A program made the translations under genes and the position numbers. From Brotonthovivens ammoniilytica (GTDB lineage: Bacteria > Bacillota > Clostridia > Lachnospirales > Lachnospiraceae), in NCBI RefSeq assembly GCF_025566885.1, contig NZ_JAOQJQ010000001.1, positions 496,001 through 560,000 on the forward strand: DNA of 64,000 nucleotides, given 5' to 3'. Positions within the stretch are counted from its first letter, which is position 1; every line of letters starts with the position of its first letter. Shown here one piece after another: positions 35,001 through 44,861 of this stretch. The notes under the pieces are model-generated. The model did no database searches, had not been told where the DNA came from, and saw only the letters and a list, made by a program, of their open reading frames with translations.

Positions 35001-37909
35001 TATCCGGAGCGCTGTCATTTGGCGGACTTTCCTTCTATCTGTCTGGTACATATTATGAGAACGGTTCATTTTCTTTTGAAGCCGCAGCATATTCAGAAAA
35101 TGCTTACAGTCTGGGAGCGTTTTTGAAACAAATTGCACAGGAGCTTTCAGAAAACTATGACCCTGGGGCATTTCCTGAGGAACTGCTTATAGTCAGCATT
35201 CGAAAAGCTATTGTCTCTTACCAATCGAAAGACAGCGAACTTTTGGCATATGTTTCCCTGGAAAATATTCTGAAAATATCAGATAAATTTTCTATTCAGG
35301 CGTTTACTCTGGAAATTTTATCTTCTGCAGACACACCGCTGTCATTTGAAATAACAGCAGATTTGTCTGTGTGTGGAACGGAAATAGCGTTGCTTGTGTC
35401 GAAAGAAGAAGAGGGATTTGTTATTTCGGGAAATGCAGAATTTACGGATCTGACGTTTCAGAAAATAGCAGATGAATTTGGAATCGATACAAAACATCTG
35501 CCGGAGTTTGTGAAAGAATTCTCTGTATTTGAGTTAGAACTGAAGTATAATTTCACAAAAAAGGTGTTTTGTATCATGGTCAATACAAGCGCCGGTGAGA
35601 TTTCAGCGGAAATAATATCTGGAGATGAAAATGGTTTTTATGTCTCTTATAAAACAGCGCCTTCGGTTTCGGTCAATATGCTTGAACTGCCTCTTGCCGG
35701 AGAACTAGTCAGGCCGCTGTTGGCAGAAACCTCGGATTTCTCAGTGAAAGATTTTGAAATACGGGCTTCTTCCAAGCAGGGGGTCATGTTGGGGTGTATG
35801 GTATTTGGAACTGCCTGCAGGCTTGAACTTTACCAGCCGGACACTTCCCAGCAGAGAAATCTTATGACTGCTTCTGGTGTGGCAGAGACTGTAAAATGGT
35901 TCTCGATTGATAAAACCTTTGCAATATTGACGATACCGAAAATCGGTATTGGACTGGATGAACAAAGAGTTGTGATTCTTCTGGATGCTGCGCTTAATGT
36001 TTCCCCATTTTCTTTTGTACTGACAGGGGCAGGTGTTGGAGCGGATCTTACGAAGCTTTCTGATATTAAGTTTTATCTTTCAGGGTTTGGAATTGCATTT
36101 GATAATGGTACGCTTGCCATTGGAGGGAGCTTCTCAAGAACACAGGAGGATAAGACAATATCTTATGCTGGTTCTATGCTGATAAAATTTAAAGCATTGA
36201 CCGCTGAAGCAATTGGGGAATATTCTTCTGGTTCTCTCATGGCATATCTTGCAATTTCGGCACCAATAGGAGGACCGCCAGCCTTTTTTGTAACAGGTTT
36301 GGCGCTGGGATTTGGATACAACAAAAAGCTTGTACTTCCGGGGATTGAAGAGGTACCCGAATATCCCCTGATTACAGCCGCATCTTCTGGCTTTAACCAG
36401 AAGAATTTGAGCGATCTTAAGGAATATATAAAAGACCAGGAGAAACAAAAATTCCTGACTGTGGGAGTTAAGTTTACCTCATTTAAGATGATCCATGGTT
36501 TTTTGCTTTTGGATGTCTCTTTCGGAAATCACTTTGAATTGGGTGTACTTGGGATTGCTGAGGTTTTTGTTCCTCCTAATGTATCTGCGGCGCCCATTGC
36601 GAAGGCCCAGCTTGCCGTAAAAGCCAATTATGATCCATCTAAGGGAGTTATCAGTGTGGAAGCACAGTTGACTTCAGAGTCATATATATTTTGCCGTTCT
36701 TGCAGATTGTCCGGCGGTTTTGCAGCATACTTCTGGTTTGATAACAGTGAGTACAGTGGTGATTTTGTGGTTACACTAGGGGGATATCATCCGGCCTTTC
36801 AAAAGCCGGAATATTATCCGGTGGTTCCCCGGCTGGGACTGGATTGGAATGTAGATTCATATTTAAAGATATCAGGAGAACTATATTTTGCGCTTACTCC
36901 AGGGGCAGTCATGGCAGGAGGAAAGCTAAGTGCAGTTTATTCCCAGGGAAATTTGAAGGCCTGGTTTATCGCATACGCAGATTTTATCATGGCGTGGAAA
37001 CCGTTTTCTTATAGGGCATCCATTGGTGTAACCATTGGAGCTTCCTATCGGATAGACTGGTGGTTTATCCACAAAACGTTTTCTATAGAACTGGCGGCAG
37101 AACTTACTCTGTGGGGACCTGAGGTGCAGGGCAGAGTCCATATTTCCTGGTTCATCATCTCTTTTACAATTTCTTTTTCAACCGGAAAGGATCATTCAAA
37201 AGAGGCAATGGATTGGAATAATTTTAAGGACTCTTTTTTAACAGACAAAGCAGACAAAAGACGGGATGGCGGAAGCGGTGATACGGATATTCTTACGTTG
37301 GTGGTGGATGGAAGCATTGGCAAAGCTTTGGATGGAGCGGATATTATTGACGGCAGTTCTTTTGCGGTCTCTCTTAGTTCACAAATACCGGAAAACGGGA
37401 ATATCCGTCCTGTAAACAGTGTTCCGCTGCAGGCAGAAATGGAAGTTAAAATTAGTGACAGCAGTGGAAGAGATCTGGAAGAAAGATTTATAAAAACGCC
37501 TTTGACCCGAAATGTCCCGGCAGCTTTGTGGAAACGTGAACCGGGACCAGGCGGCAGTCTAAAAGAGGAGTCTGCAGTACAAGCAGCAGTGTGTGGAGTT
37601 TTACTGCAGCTTCATACAAAGACAGGGCAGCCGGAGCTGTTTCCCAGAACACGGTATATTTCCCTGGAGGAGCTGTATAAAAAGAATACCTTGGAGTTTT
37701 CTCATTGTTACTGCTTCTTGCAGGACGTGAGGATGCATCTGTCCTGGGAAGATTCAATTCACAGATTTACAGAAAATGAAGCTGAGACCGGATTAGCAGG
37801 GCGCAGGAAAAAGTTTCTAGAAGAGAATGGAATTACAGAAAGTGTTGATATACAGCTTTTTGCGGAAAATGCAGAAAACTGGTTATCTGAAGATATCTTG
37901 ATTTTATAG
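32057..37909 (+). CDS. Giant 1,950-aa protein, DUF6603-like C-terminal region
   Basis: An uncharacterised very large protein with no signal peptide or membrane helix that I can see. The first 350 residues are mostly helical and charged. From about residue 600 to 1400 it looks like repeated beta-rich units with alternating hydrophobic/polar strands (FTFTAMSVSDARFWE; FALAEIGSGTDTIAVTIVIS; VSFALDFRDGRFDDVLISGA). Residues about 1465-1720 (HFELGVLGIAEVFVPP, LGGYHPAFQKPEYYPVVPRL, MAGGKLSAVYSQGNLKAWF, SIGVTIGASYRIDWWFIHK, LWGPEVQGRVHISWF) resemble the DUF6603 family as I remember it. I chose ATG 32057 because GGAGG lies 6 bases upstream; the longer frame from 32021 reads through the carD remnant out of frame. 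Function unknown; probably a structural or adhesive protein of the module. Confidence 0.75.
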   Translation: MIFFMINRLKEQKPYSIPLVSTEVITESNIQIISWNEACCVLPDSIIQFINLDELKKAVFYEAQTDPLCININCQFKTQYRIDIFEAYHDGKHKFHPVIDNIFDFWAHPMIGNILVSSGMRPQTKEDQYLKNWDSFPAQYMNEETKGKIKAMMDVPRSAGLKNLMKSSRDQVRICRDMMELARAIIGEISTWATKKLEKIYALELCSSPKLLQAQRQLIREILPKISLEQHFNFIYTEYIYFYLPNLKTLKKDYQWSAFVQLLEDAIESKSKLVYVVPEDPIVCQIIENAREQFKKIPPTMRCAMFINYIRKAEGSAVVTRYSLAAVQDLAFLEDQNFLVKCDIREAAGKEFIPELVITEKKKALLWSWNRDEKHIATMTYRHYLMPLWAGPSGHTTGIIEFYTSRLNKYIKVGAEDIPVSFIILPTMFSFWRLYYDKRISGVHTLAETYEAAYSLGIHEVNGKLSTQVQNTRSGYIEYEGQWILAPVSAYEDSFDTLKLYPDGGPNMTGIVNSVRIMAQIKHKYYKEELEPMEAIQALDMQIDQMREKIERKDYEIPQWSKPVIVDPQSQKTLYDQAFQGMVIRSYSNLNVRTFHSPAPVPQQMVCSSGASEKLIGLYQKILSTETYCFSEDFSGLPMFLLGAEKVPFLAAVTFTDIKNGSLDESGFTFTAMSVSDARFWEAFRMITPVKDIQEISCTVIEDEDRFDFTGIVKTDIEIKITDRLAVHIDRLGIKSILEGDFSDPYVFALAEIGSGTDTIAVTIVISPASGLLYISGVYRDGKILTMNHLFSLLGIDNVIPVSVVLPDEESIFGSLGLRDISMTVSMDDVALRHLNFTITAENPWNIFDDKITLQPYFEIAIEYPFDSRYRQIDYTVLGKWTLGKTVFDISYRSNQIIKAQLAKDSVLNFAEAAELFAKDIKFPEIKLNDMEMTLDAAGGNYSLYLFAEDMYKFCLGKGEAAIEDVSFALDFRDGRFDDVLISGALSFGGLSFYLSGTYYENGSFSFEAAAYSENAYSLGAFLKQIAQELSENYDPGAFPEELLIVSIRKAIVSYQSKDSELLAYVSLENILKISDKFSIQAFTLEILSSADTPLSFEITADLSVCGTEIALLVSKEEEGFVISGNAEFTDLTFQKIADEFGIDTKHLPEFVKEFSVFELELKYNFTKKVFCIMVNTSAGEISAEIISGDENGFYVSYKTAPSVSVNMLELPLAGELVRPLLAETSDFSVKDFEIRASSKQGVMLGCMVFGTACRLELYQPDTSQQRNLMTASGVAETVKWFSIDKTFAILTIPKIGIGLDEQRVVILLDAALNVSPFSFVLTGAGVGADLTKLSDIKFYLSGFGIAFDNGTLAIGGSFSRTQEDKTISYAGSMLIKFKALTAEAIGEYSSGSLMAYLAISAPIGGPPAFFVTGLALGFGYNKKLVLPGIEEVPEYPLITAASSGFNQKNLSDLKEYIKDQEKQKFLTVGVKFTSFKMIHGFLLLDVSFGNHFELGVLGIAEVFVPPNVSAAPIAKAQLAVKANYDPSKGVISVEAQLTSESYIFCRSCRLSGGFAAYFWFDNSEYSGDFVVTLGGYHPAFQKPEYYPVVPRLGLDWNVDSYLKISGELYFALTPGAVMAGGKLSAVYSQGNLKAWFIAYADFIMAWKPFSYRASIGVTIGASYRIDWWFIHKTFSIELAAELTLWGPEVQGRVHISWFIISFTISFSTGKDHSKEAMDWNNFKDSFLTDKADKRRDGGSGDTDILTLVVDGSIGKALDGADIIDGSSFAVSLSSQIPENGNIRPVNSVPLQAEMEVKISDSSGRDLEERFIKTPLTRNVPAALWKREPGPGGSLKEESAVQAAVCGVLLQLHTKTGQPELFPRTRYISLEELYKKNTLEFSHCYCFLQDVRMHLSWEDSIHRFTENEAETGLAGRRKKFLEENGITESVDIQLFAENAENWLSEDILIL

Positions 37910-37943
37910 GATAAAGTGAAAGCATGCAGAAAGGAGGATATCT

Positions 37944-39119
37944 GTGGGAGAAAATGAAAAGGAATTTAAACTGGCGGACAATTGTATTCCGGGGCTTGAA
38001 GAAGGAAAATATATTGCAGAGGGAATCCAGACGGTTACTCTGCCGCAAAAGGATACTTTTTCAGTAAAAAAGGATTTTTATGTTGCTGTAAACACGGAAA
38101 CAATGGCTGTGGATGAGGTGTTCAGCGTGTATCCGGCGTTTGAACAGCAAGGGGATTTTGCAGGAGTACTGCCATTTATTGTTTTGAAAAATAAAACATA
38201 TCCGTGGATAAAACGTTGGATGGAAGATATTAATGGACATAGAGTTCCCTGGACTGCACTCATTGTTGTTTCAGAAGATGAAGGTTCAAGAGAAACAGAT
38301 GTTAAGTATAAAACGTTGAAAGGCTTAAAAGAAAGAAACGTATTCTTCCCATACAAAGAGAAAACAGCCACATGCTGCAGGGATGATGATAATATTCATA
38401 TACTTACCATTCCAAAAGAAACTTATTATTCGATTATGCCAGATGCGGAAGACCTCCCGTGGCTTGCCCACTCCAAATTTGTTGATTTATCCGCTGCAGA
38501 GGATTCAATTGCAAAACAGGATGGATGGTTCTCTACAGTCATAGCAAACCGATTTATTCCATCTTCTGAGGATAAGACGATGAAAAGCACTGTTCATCTT
38601 GTCTCGGTGGACGGGTATCTAAATGCAAAGATTCCGGATGAATGTGATTTCGTACGCTTTATTTCTATTTATCATTGGAATGTCTATTCAGAAAAAACAG
38701 AAGATAAGTCATTTGTATCCCTGGTAAATGGTTTGGCAAAACATTCCGGGACAGTGAAAGACAAGGAGCTTAAACCGCATGCCCTGCGTACAGGAGAGAA
38801 GACATTTTCCTTCTATCATGGACCTTTACTGCCGTATCATTCAGAAAGGTATGACGAAATCAACGGAGAAGAGAAATTCACAGCGGATGGCAGAATGATA
38901 TACGATTCTGAAAATGGGATATTTGATGTCAGCTATTCGGCTGCTTTTAATCTTGGAAGATTGCTTACGTTAAGCCGACGGTCCGAAGCGGAAAATATAG
39001 CGGCATGGAGAAAAGAGCTGGCGGTGAGAGAACATCTGAAAAGGCAAAAGGCCGCAATTGGCATCTCTGTATCTGATTTACAAGAACTTTGCGGATTTTT
39101 ATCGGAGGGGAAGTTATGA
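37944..39119 (+). CDS. Uncharacterised module protein (391 aa)
   Basis: A soluble protein of 391 residues, not recognised as a named family. Visible features are EVFSVYPAFEQQGDFAGVLP followed by FIVLKNKTYPWIKRW and VPWTALIVVSED early on, an aromatic-rich middle (FISIYHWNVYSEK), and a C-terminal SYSAAFNLGRLLTLSRRSEA then a charged helix. GTG 37944 is the start, supported by AAGGAGG six bases upstream. Its stop overlaps the next gene (ATGA), so the two are translationally coupled. The text pattern recalls unnamed proteins of actinobacteria and myxobacteria that occur beside similar giants; that is recollection, not a search result. Confidence 0.7.
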   Translation: MGENEKEFKLADNCIPGLEEGKYIAEGIQTVTLPQKDTFSVKKDFYVAVNTETMAVDEVFSVYPAFEQQGDFAGVLPFIVLKNKTYPWIKRWMEDINGHRVPWTALIVVSEDEGSRETDVKYKTLKGLKERNVFFPYKEKTATCCRDDDNIHILTIPKETYYSIMPDAEDLPWLAHSKFVDLSAAEDSIAKQDGWFSTVIANRFIPSSEDKTMKSTVHLVSVDGYLNAKIPDECDFVRFISIYHWNVYSEKTEDKSFVSLVNGLAKHSGTVKDKELKPHALRTGEKTFSFYHGPLLPYHSERYDEINGEEKFTADGRMIYDSENGIFDVSYSAAFNLGRLLTLSRRSEAENIAAWRKELAVREHLKRQKAAIGISVSDLQELCGFLSEGKL

Positions 39120-40000
39120 AAAGGCGTTTTGTTACAAAGCAATATGATCAAGTAAATTTTGTACCCATTGAAATACCCGATCATTTAAAAGATTATGCGG
39201 ATTCTCTAAGGCTTTTAAATGGTATCCCTCTAACCTATCTGCTTTCGGATGTATCAGAGCTGCCAAAAGAAAGTATCCGTTTCTTTTATGTGGATATTAA
39301 CTGGACAGATGCGCTGGTAGACGGTGCATTTTCTATTGGGAGAGTATGCAGACAAGAATGTACAGCAGACAAAGTCTTATTGCGAAAGGCAGCAGAATCC
39401 AGGGATTACATGGAAACACCTCGAATGAAACGAATGCATTCCAATCATAAAAAGAAATGCTTAAAGAAATTCCGTGAGAAACCAGAAGATTATAACCTCA
39501 TAAGTGGATTCATCATGCATTCTCAGCTTGCAGCCAGGATGAAGGGTCTGCATGTGTATGGATTTGATAAGGCTGGAGCTTTGGAGGAAGAAAAAGGAGA
39601 GCAGATTCCTATTCTGAGGATGGAAACCATTGCGGACGATGTACTGCTTTGTCTTTTCTCTGGTGATGTGCAGGAAATTTTAGTGGAAGAACCGAAAACA
39701 GGGCTGTGTTTTGGAGCATCGTCAGTAGAGCGGCATGGCAATAAAATAACAAGAAGCATTGATCTTAGATCTGCGCAGGATGATTCTGACCTGGGAAAAA
39801 GAATCTGTTCTTTTTGCATTGATGATTTCACAGATGATAACGGAAGGATTCATGCTGAAAAACTTGCATATTCTGTGGGGACACAATTGAAAAACTATGG
39901 CAAACTTGGAAATGACGAAATTTCGTCTTCACGTTTTGCGTTCGAAATGATTGCTGCAGCACATCGGGCCAAATTCAAACGTTCCTCTGGGGAGGTGTAA
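39116..40000 (+). CDS. Uncharacterised module protein (294 aa)
   Basis: A 294-residue soluble protein without known motifs. It contains FYVDINWTDALVDGAFSIGR near residue 65, a basic stretch with RMKRMHSNHKKKCLKKFREK, FIMHSQLAARMKGLHVYGFD, and RMETIADDVLLCLFSGDVQE. The last motif suggests a conserved beta-rich core. The start is ATG 39116, overlapping the previous stop by four bases and preceded by GGAGGGG. It ends one base before the next gene. Close packing shows that it belongs to the same complex or pathway as its neighbours. Function unknown. Confidence 0.7.
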   Translation: MKRRFVTKQYDQVNFVPIEIPDHLKDYADSLRLLNGIPLTYLLSDVSELPKESIRFFYVDINWTDALVDGAFSIGRVCRQECTADKVLLRKAAESRDYMETPRMKRMHSNHKKKCLKKFREKPEDYNLISGFIMHSQLAARMKGLHVYGFDKAGALEEEKGEQIPILRMETIADDVLLCLFSGDVQEILVEEPKTGLCFGASSVERHGNKITRSIDLRSAQDDSDLGKRICSFCIDDFTDDNGRIHAEKLAYSVGTQLKNYGKLGNDEISSSRFAFEMIAAAHRAKFKRSSGEV

Positions 40001-40001
40001 A

Positions 40002-43000
40002 ATGTCTGCTCAGCTTATAATACCAATGATTGTCCTTGCCCGGCATTTCAAAACTCCGCTCCAGGTACCGGCAATCAATCCGAATTATAAGACCGCTTTA
40101 AGGTCTTATCTTGGAAAGGATGCAACCCCTGGAGCATTTAATAAGAATATTCTTCTAAAAAAAGGCATTCACCTTCACTTTGTACTTCCATCTGCGCTGA
40201 AAAATGGATATGAGACAGAAGATAACAATGGAAGAAAGCGTTTGGAATATCCTGCTGTTCCTGACCGCTTTATCGTAACGAGAATGTATTGGAGAAACGG
40301 AGAAATTTGTACAGATTGCAATATTGTGGAAAGTAATTTTTATTCACTTGACAGTACTTATAGTGACAGTATAACGATTCCCAAATTTGATGATCTTCGG
40401 CAAAGACACCGTTTCCGTTATATGGGCAGGAATTATCCGGCGTCTTCGCCTGTACCTGAATGTGTGGGAGAATGCGGATATTTTGACAAGATCACTGCGG
40501 TGGGTGCGGGAGATCCCATGTTTTCTGCCTATTATCCCAGCTGTTTTAGCGTATTTGGTTTTTATGATGCTCTAGAAGGGGTACCGTCCGATGCGGTTCT
40601 TACATATTTTGTCCTGGGATATTATTCAGATTCGAAAAATGATATCCTCAATGATGTAAAAACAATAGATGATATGAAAGCCATGTTGGAGAAATATCAT
40701 TTATCTGTTCCGGATGAAAACATATCAGTGTGTAATTCCAGTATACTGTTCGGCGAAATCGGAGGGATTGATCTTACAAAAGAAGAACCGGTACCAGCAG
40801 GAGAAATTGATGTGGGGATCGGGAAAACCTCGGCTGAAGCGTTGTCTGCAGTCATAAGCCAGCGTTTTTACGGCTCTGATTCCTCAATGGAGCGTTTCCT
40901 GACCTCGATTCAATATGATACTGCAGATGAATCAGCACAGCCAGATGGTAATTTTAAGATTGATGATGATATCCATTACCGAGGATTTTCACGTATGGAT
41001 GCTATGGAGGATATCTCTTCTCTAAAATTGCCGAAAGATTTCAAGACAGACAGCGAAATAAAACTAAAAAAACAGTATTTGGAGCTGGACGCTTTAGAAC
41101 GAGGGCTCGGAAAGCTCCGCCGGACCTTAGAATATAAAAAGAAGTCGCTATATTATCTGTGGGAGATATATGAAGGTGCAGCCCTAAAAAAACAAGGAGA
41201 AATTATGGAGCACATAGCTCCTCTTGTAAAGGATATATCCATGCTGAGAGAAAAAATCTTAAGAGCATTAAAGGATAGAGAAAGCAAAAGAAATGTGTTG
41301 AAAAAATTTCTTGCTGACCAAAATGGCGAATTAGAAATTGTGTCGTCAGAACCATTTTATCTGCCAAAAGATCCTGCGCTTATGCTGTGTGGAAAAGGGA
41401 TGGAGAGAACGTATGCCTTTGGAGAGGAGGGAAGATTTGAGAAAGACCATACACTTTTTTGTCTAACCCTGCCTTTGACCTCAGACATTCCTGCAGAAAC
41501 GATTCTTGGATATTTTAGGAATGTCAGCGGAATAGAAGATGTATGGAAAAATTACAGGGAGTATCTGGTTACAGCAGTATTGCTGGACGAAAAAAATATA
41601 AGACTGCATCTGAATCTGAATCCAGTTATAAAGGAAAAATACTCCCCAGTGATGTATAACGGAGTTCCTATGGAAGAGGTTACACTGCTGATGCAGTGGG
41701 AGACTGCCTTCTATCCGAATTACCAAGGAGCAGAACCGAAAGAGAGCAGTCTTTTGTATGGCAATACGGATTATGTGTATTGTGGTACAGAGTCAGAGCA
41801 GGAAATCAGATGCAGTGGAGTTACGGTTCTGACTCCACATGGAGTCTATAATCTTCAGGATAAGCTGGAAAAATATCTGGAATATCACTCTGATTCACCA
41901 GATGCGGCGCAGAGTGCCAAGAAAGTCAAAGATCTTGCTGCCGTTTCTCAAAGTTTAGGGGGATTTCATATCAGTCTAAGTGGATTAGAACATGTATTTC
42001 AGTATCCCATTGACATAGATCCCCTGGATCATACTTCAAAAGCTATAGCAGAATGCCTAGAACCAACGGTTCAGAGTTTTTCGGAGCCGGCTGTAGAAAG
42101 ATTGGCAGTCTGCAATGATACACAGATTTTTCCGCTTCGGGAAGGATTTTTTGGTATTACTAAATTGGCTTTGGTATCTTCTTTTGGAAAGCAAAGGAAA
42201 ATTCTTGACGATGAGCTTGCATTCAAGGGAAAAAGATATATATCGGAGAATTTACTGCCAAAGAATAAAGAACTGTGTTTTCTGCCGCTTGCCTTGACTT
42301 CGGCGGCAAGACTTTCAGCAGATTTTGTTACGGCAGCAGATGATGGTGTAAGGTCTTCTGTGCTGCCTGGGGAGACACCGATAATAGGCATTTTTCTGCC
42401 GGATATGCTGAATCGGAATATAAATGTTTTTTCTAATTCTGGAGTAAGCCTTGGAATAGTTAAGACGGTTTATCGGTATCTGGGAGGACAGAAGACGGCC
42501 GTCGGGAGGTTCGTGCCATCTCCGGGTGCGCCAGACGAGATGGAGCCGCGGATCAAAAGTTTTATTTTGGCATTGACAAAAGATAACACTGCATTTGCAG
42601 AAGTGATGGATATGATTGAACAAAAGCTGAATCAGACACTTCCTTTGTCAGAAAATCATTTTATATTCGGGCGGGCTCTTGTATTGGCAGAGATTTCCAT
42701 GGAGCTTGAATTTTTTGGAGCGCCGGAATGGTCAAAAAAAGATGATGACATCGGAACATTTAATGATGAGGGACTTGCCGGGCAGGAATTTGTGGTTCAG
42801 TTTGGGGATAAGAACAGAGAGACGGATGGTGTGTGCTGTGGATTTTATGATGGATTTTCCAGTGGATTTCCAATGTTTGGGGGCAAACACAAGTCTGCCC
42901 AGTATTTAAACAGCGAACCATTTACAATTAGTTCTGCGGATGGGGTTAAAAATGTTACGCTCCTTTTCGATCCGGCATTGAAGATAACCGTCAACACGGG

Positions 43001-43298
43001 ATTTCTGCCTGCAAAACAAATAGAACTGTTTGGAGAGCATGGGGATTTTTCAAAATATCAGTTATTGTCATCGGAACTCCATACAATGATTTCAGAAAAG
43101 AATCGAGCCGTACTGCCGCCATTTGCCGGAAAGGCAGATTTTGTACGATTTTATCCGAGGTTGGAAAATGGTCAGGTAACGTATGAATGTTTTAATATCC
43201 AAGATTCCTCTATATCCATAGGAGAGATAGGAGAAACATTGATTACAGATGGCATGTTGATAGAACGGGGTGATATGGATGGAAGGAATAAGCATTAA
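40002..43298 (+). CDS. Uncharacterised large module protein with central coiled coil (1,098 aa)
   Basis: A 1,098-residue soluble protein of unknown function. The N-terminal region shows GIHLHFVLPSALKNGYE and YPAVPDRFIVTRMYWRN, a patterned segment that seems conserved-looking rather than random. About residues 345-445 form a strongly charged heptad region (LKKQYLELDALERGLGKLRR, EHIAPLVKDISMLREKILRA), likely a coiled coil for assembly. The C-terminal half is beta-rich, with VCCGFYDGFSSGFPMFGGKH. ATG 40002 follows GGGGAGGTG. It overlaps the next gene by 20 bases. The size and the coiled coil suggest a scaffold of the module's assembly. Confidence 0.7.
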   Translation: MSAQLIIPMIVLARHFKTPLQVPAINPNYKTALRSYLGKDATPGAFNKNILLKKGIHLHFVLPSALKNGYETEDNNGRKRLEYPAVPDRFIVTRMYWRNGEICTDCNIVESNFYSLDSTYSDSITIPKFDDLRQRHRFRYMGRNYPASSPVPECVGECGYFDKITAVGAGDPMFSAYYPSCFSVFGFYDALEGVPSDAVLTYFVLGYYSDSKNDILNDVKTIDDMKAMLEKYHLSVPDENISVCNSSILFGEIGGIDLTKEEPVPAGEIDVGIGKTSAEALSAVISQRFYGSDSSMERFLTSIQYDTADESAQPDGNFKIDDDIHYRGFSRMDAMEDISSLKLPKDFKTDSEIKLKKQYLELDALERGLGKLRRTLEYKKKSLYYLWEIYEGAALKKQGEIMEHIAPLVKDISMLREKILRALKDRESKRNVLKKFLADQNGELEIVSSEPFYLPKDPALMLCGKGMERTYAFGEEGRFEKDHTLFCLTLPLTSDIPAETILGYFRNVSGIEDVWKNYREYLVTAVLLDEKNIRLHLNLNPVIKEKYSPVMYNGVPMEEVTLLMQWETAFYPNYQGAEPKESSLLYGNTDYVYCGTESEQEIRCSGVTVLTPHGVYNLQDKLEKYLEYHSDSPDAAQSAKKVKDLAAVSQSLGGFHISLSGLEHVFQYPIDIDPLDHTSKAIAECLEPTVQSFSEPAVERLAVCNDTQIFPLREGFFGITKLALVSSFGKQRKILDDELAFKGKRYISENLLPKNKELCFLPLALTSAARLSADFVTAADDGVRSSVLPGETPIIGIFLPDMLNRNINVFSNSGVSLGIVKTVYRYLGGQKTAVGRFVPSPGAPDEMEPRIKSFILALTKDNTAFAEVMDMIEQKLNQTLPLSENHFIFGRALVLAEISMELEFFGAPEWSKKDDDIGTFNDEGLAGQEFVVQFGDKNRETDGVCCGFYDGFSSGFPMFGGKHKSAQYLNSEPFTISSADGVKNVTLLFDPALKITVNTGFLPAKQIELFGEHGDFSKYQLLSSELHTMISEKNRAVLPPFAGKADFVRFYPRLENGQVTYECFNIQDSSISIGEIGETLITDGMLIERGDMDGRNKH

Positions 43299-44847
43299 GA
43301 TACCTGAGAAAGTATTTTTTTCCAATGCTCCCGGAAAGTATATTGTAAAAAATGATTTTTATATTACGATTTATAAAAGCTTGTGTGGAGAAGAGCATGG
43401 AGAGAGGGGCAAAAAAAGAGGAGGGGAGATGTATCCTGCCATTTATATAAAAGGTTTTGAACAGCTTTTTAAAGATAATGGTACACAGGAGATTCAGCTG
43501 GAAGCCTTTTTTAAAATGTTCCATTCTAATGGAAATATGGACTGGAGTATTTCTTATGGAAGGTTTAGAGATACGGAAGAAAGATGTGCGGTAATCACTA
43601 CGGCTGCCGATTTTCTTGCTCCCGATTTCACTGTGGGGTTTCATCTGTCTGATAAGTGTATCTTTACAGAAATACCAGATACGGAGAAACCCCTTACCCT
43701 TCAAATATACGTGGATGATTTTGATTATTTTTTTCCTGATCTTTCTGACAGGATGCAGTATCAGATAAGTTTGGAAAGAGGATTTGCTGTGTATATTGAA
43801 AGGTTCGGTGCATATACGGAAGCGGATTTGTTTCATCCTGTAAATGCAGTACACAAGGGAGATTCAGCTTATATATCATGGGAAATACAAGAGAATGAAA
43901 AAGCATCAGCGTTTTTGTATGATGAACATGGGGCCCTGGCTGCCAATCTCCCGCCGTATTTTACCAAAATAGATAAAGACAGAAAATTTACCTTAACTGC
44001 GTACAATGATTTTTGTTCCGTTACAGAAGAATTATATGTGTACCGTACACTTTGGAAACAGAGAATAGGAGCAAAAGGATTCCCACAGACAGATGAATTT
44101 GGGCGCTGTAAATTTTACAAAAGCTATGAAGGTGATTATTTTCTTTACGTTCATCCTGTTTTATATACCAGTCAGGATTTGGAAACATGGAATATCTATT
44201 CCCCAAATATGTGCTCGCCTTCAAAATTTAATTTCTATTCATCTTCTTTCTCTGAGCAGAAGTTCTGTGTTTGTTATGTGAGCACTGACCGTGTGACTTA
44301 CTGTGAAATGGACTTTGAAGAGAAAGTATGGAAAAAGTATGAGGAATTTACAGAAGGGATTATTTCTGCCCATGTGCTGCTTTCCGAAGGTGAGCCGCCT
44401 GTGAGCGTTCTTGCCTCCCGCGAGGACATCGGCTTTTTTGAGGTGATTGGAGGCAAATGGATGAACGGCAGGTATTTAAAGAAGCCAAAAGGGGCGAAAA
44501 TCAAGGCATTGGATGTTTTATCATATGGAGCACGGGGATGTGCGGCGGTTCTGTATGATACTGGAAGAGTGTTCTTTTATGATTTAGAGGATGATTATAA
44601 AAACAATATATTTGAATGTCCAAACGTCAAGGACGATAATATCTATCTGATTAAAACAAATGCCATTTATATTCTTTTGAGCGGGTATATGTTTGAGATA
44701 AGCGATAGGGAGAAATTCACAGATACACATTTTTTTCCTGAATTTAAAGCAGGAACATATCCTATAGCAGGTCCTGAGGACGATCAGATGATAGTAGCTG
44801 CATTTCAGACAGAAGAGGGTGTCTCTGTCTGGGAATATCAATTTTAA
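43279..44847 (+). CDS. Uncharacterised module protein, possible beta-propeller half (522 aa)
   Basis: A 522-residue soluble protein. The N-terminal half (VFFSNAPGKYIVKNDFYITI; FYITIYKSLCG) echoes the FSVKKDFYVAVNTETMAV stretch of the 391-aa module protein, so the two may share a small domain. The C-terminal half (from about residue 255) has repeated short beta segments such as LETWNIYSPNMCSPSKFNFY, FCVCYVSTDRVTYCEMDFEE and GCAAVLYDTGRVFFYDLEDD, which look like propeller blades. I use ATG 43279, with GGGGTG upstream; the GTG at 43270 would add three residues. It overlaps the previous gene and ends 14 bases before the next. Confidence 0.65.
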   Translation: MEGISIKIPEKVFFSNAPGKYIVKNDFYITIYKSLCGEEHGERGKKRGGEMYPAIYIKGFEQLFKDNGTQEIQLEAFFKMFHSNGNMDWSISYGRFRDTEERCAVITTAADFLAPDFTVGFHLSDKCIFTEIPDTEKPLTLQIYVDDFDYFFPDLSDRMQYQISLERGFAVYIERFGAYTEADLFHPVNAVHKGDSAYISWEIQENEKASAFLYDEHGALAANLPPYFTKIDKDRKFTLTAYNDFCSVTEELYVYRTLWKQRIGAKGFPQTDEFGRCKFYKSYEGDYFLYVHPVLYTSQDLETWNIYSPNMCSPSKFNFYSSSFSEQKFCVCYVSTDRVTYCEMDFEEKVWKKYEEFTEGIISAHVLLSEGEPPVSVLASREDIGFFEVIGGKWMNGRYLKKPKGAKIKALDVLSYGARGCAAVLYDTGRVFFYDLEDDYKNNIFECPNVKDDNIYLIKTNAIYILLSGYMFEISDREKFTDTHFFPEFKAGTYPIAGPEDDQMIVAAFQTEEGVSVWEYQF

Positions 44848-44861
44848 AGGAGGGTTCCAAT

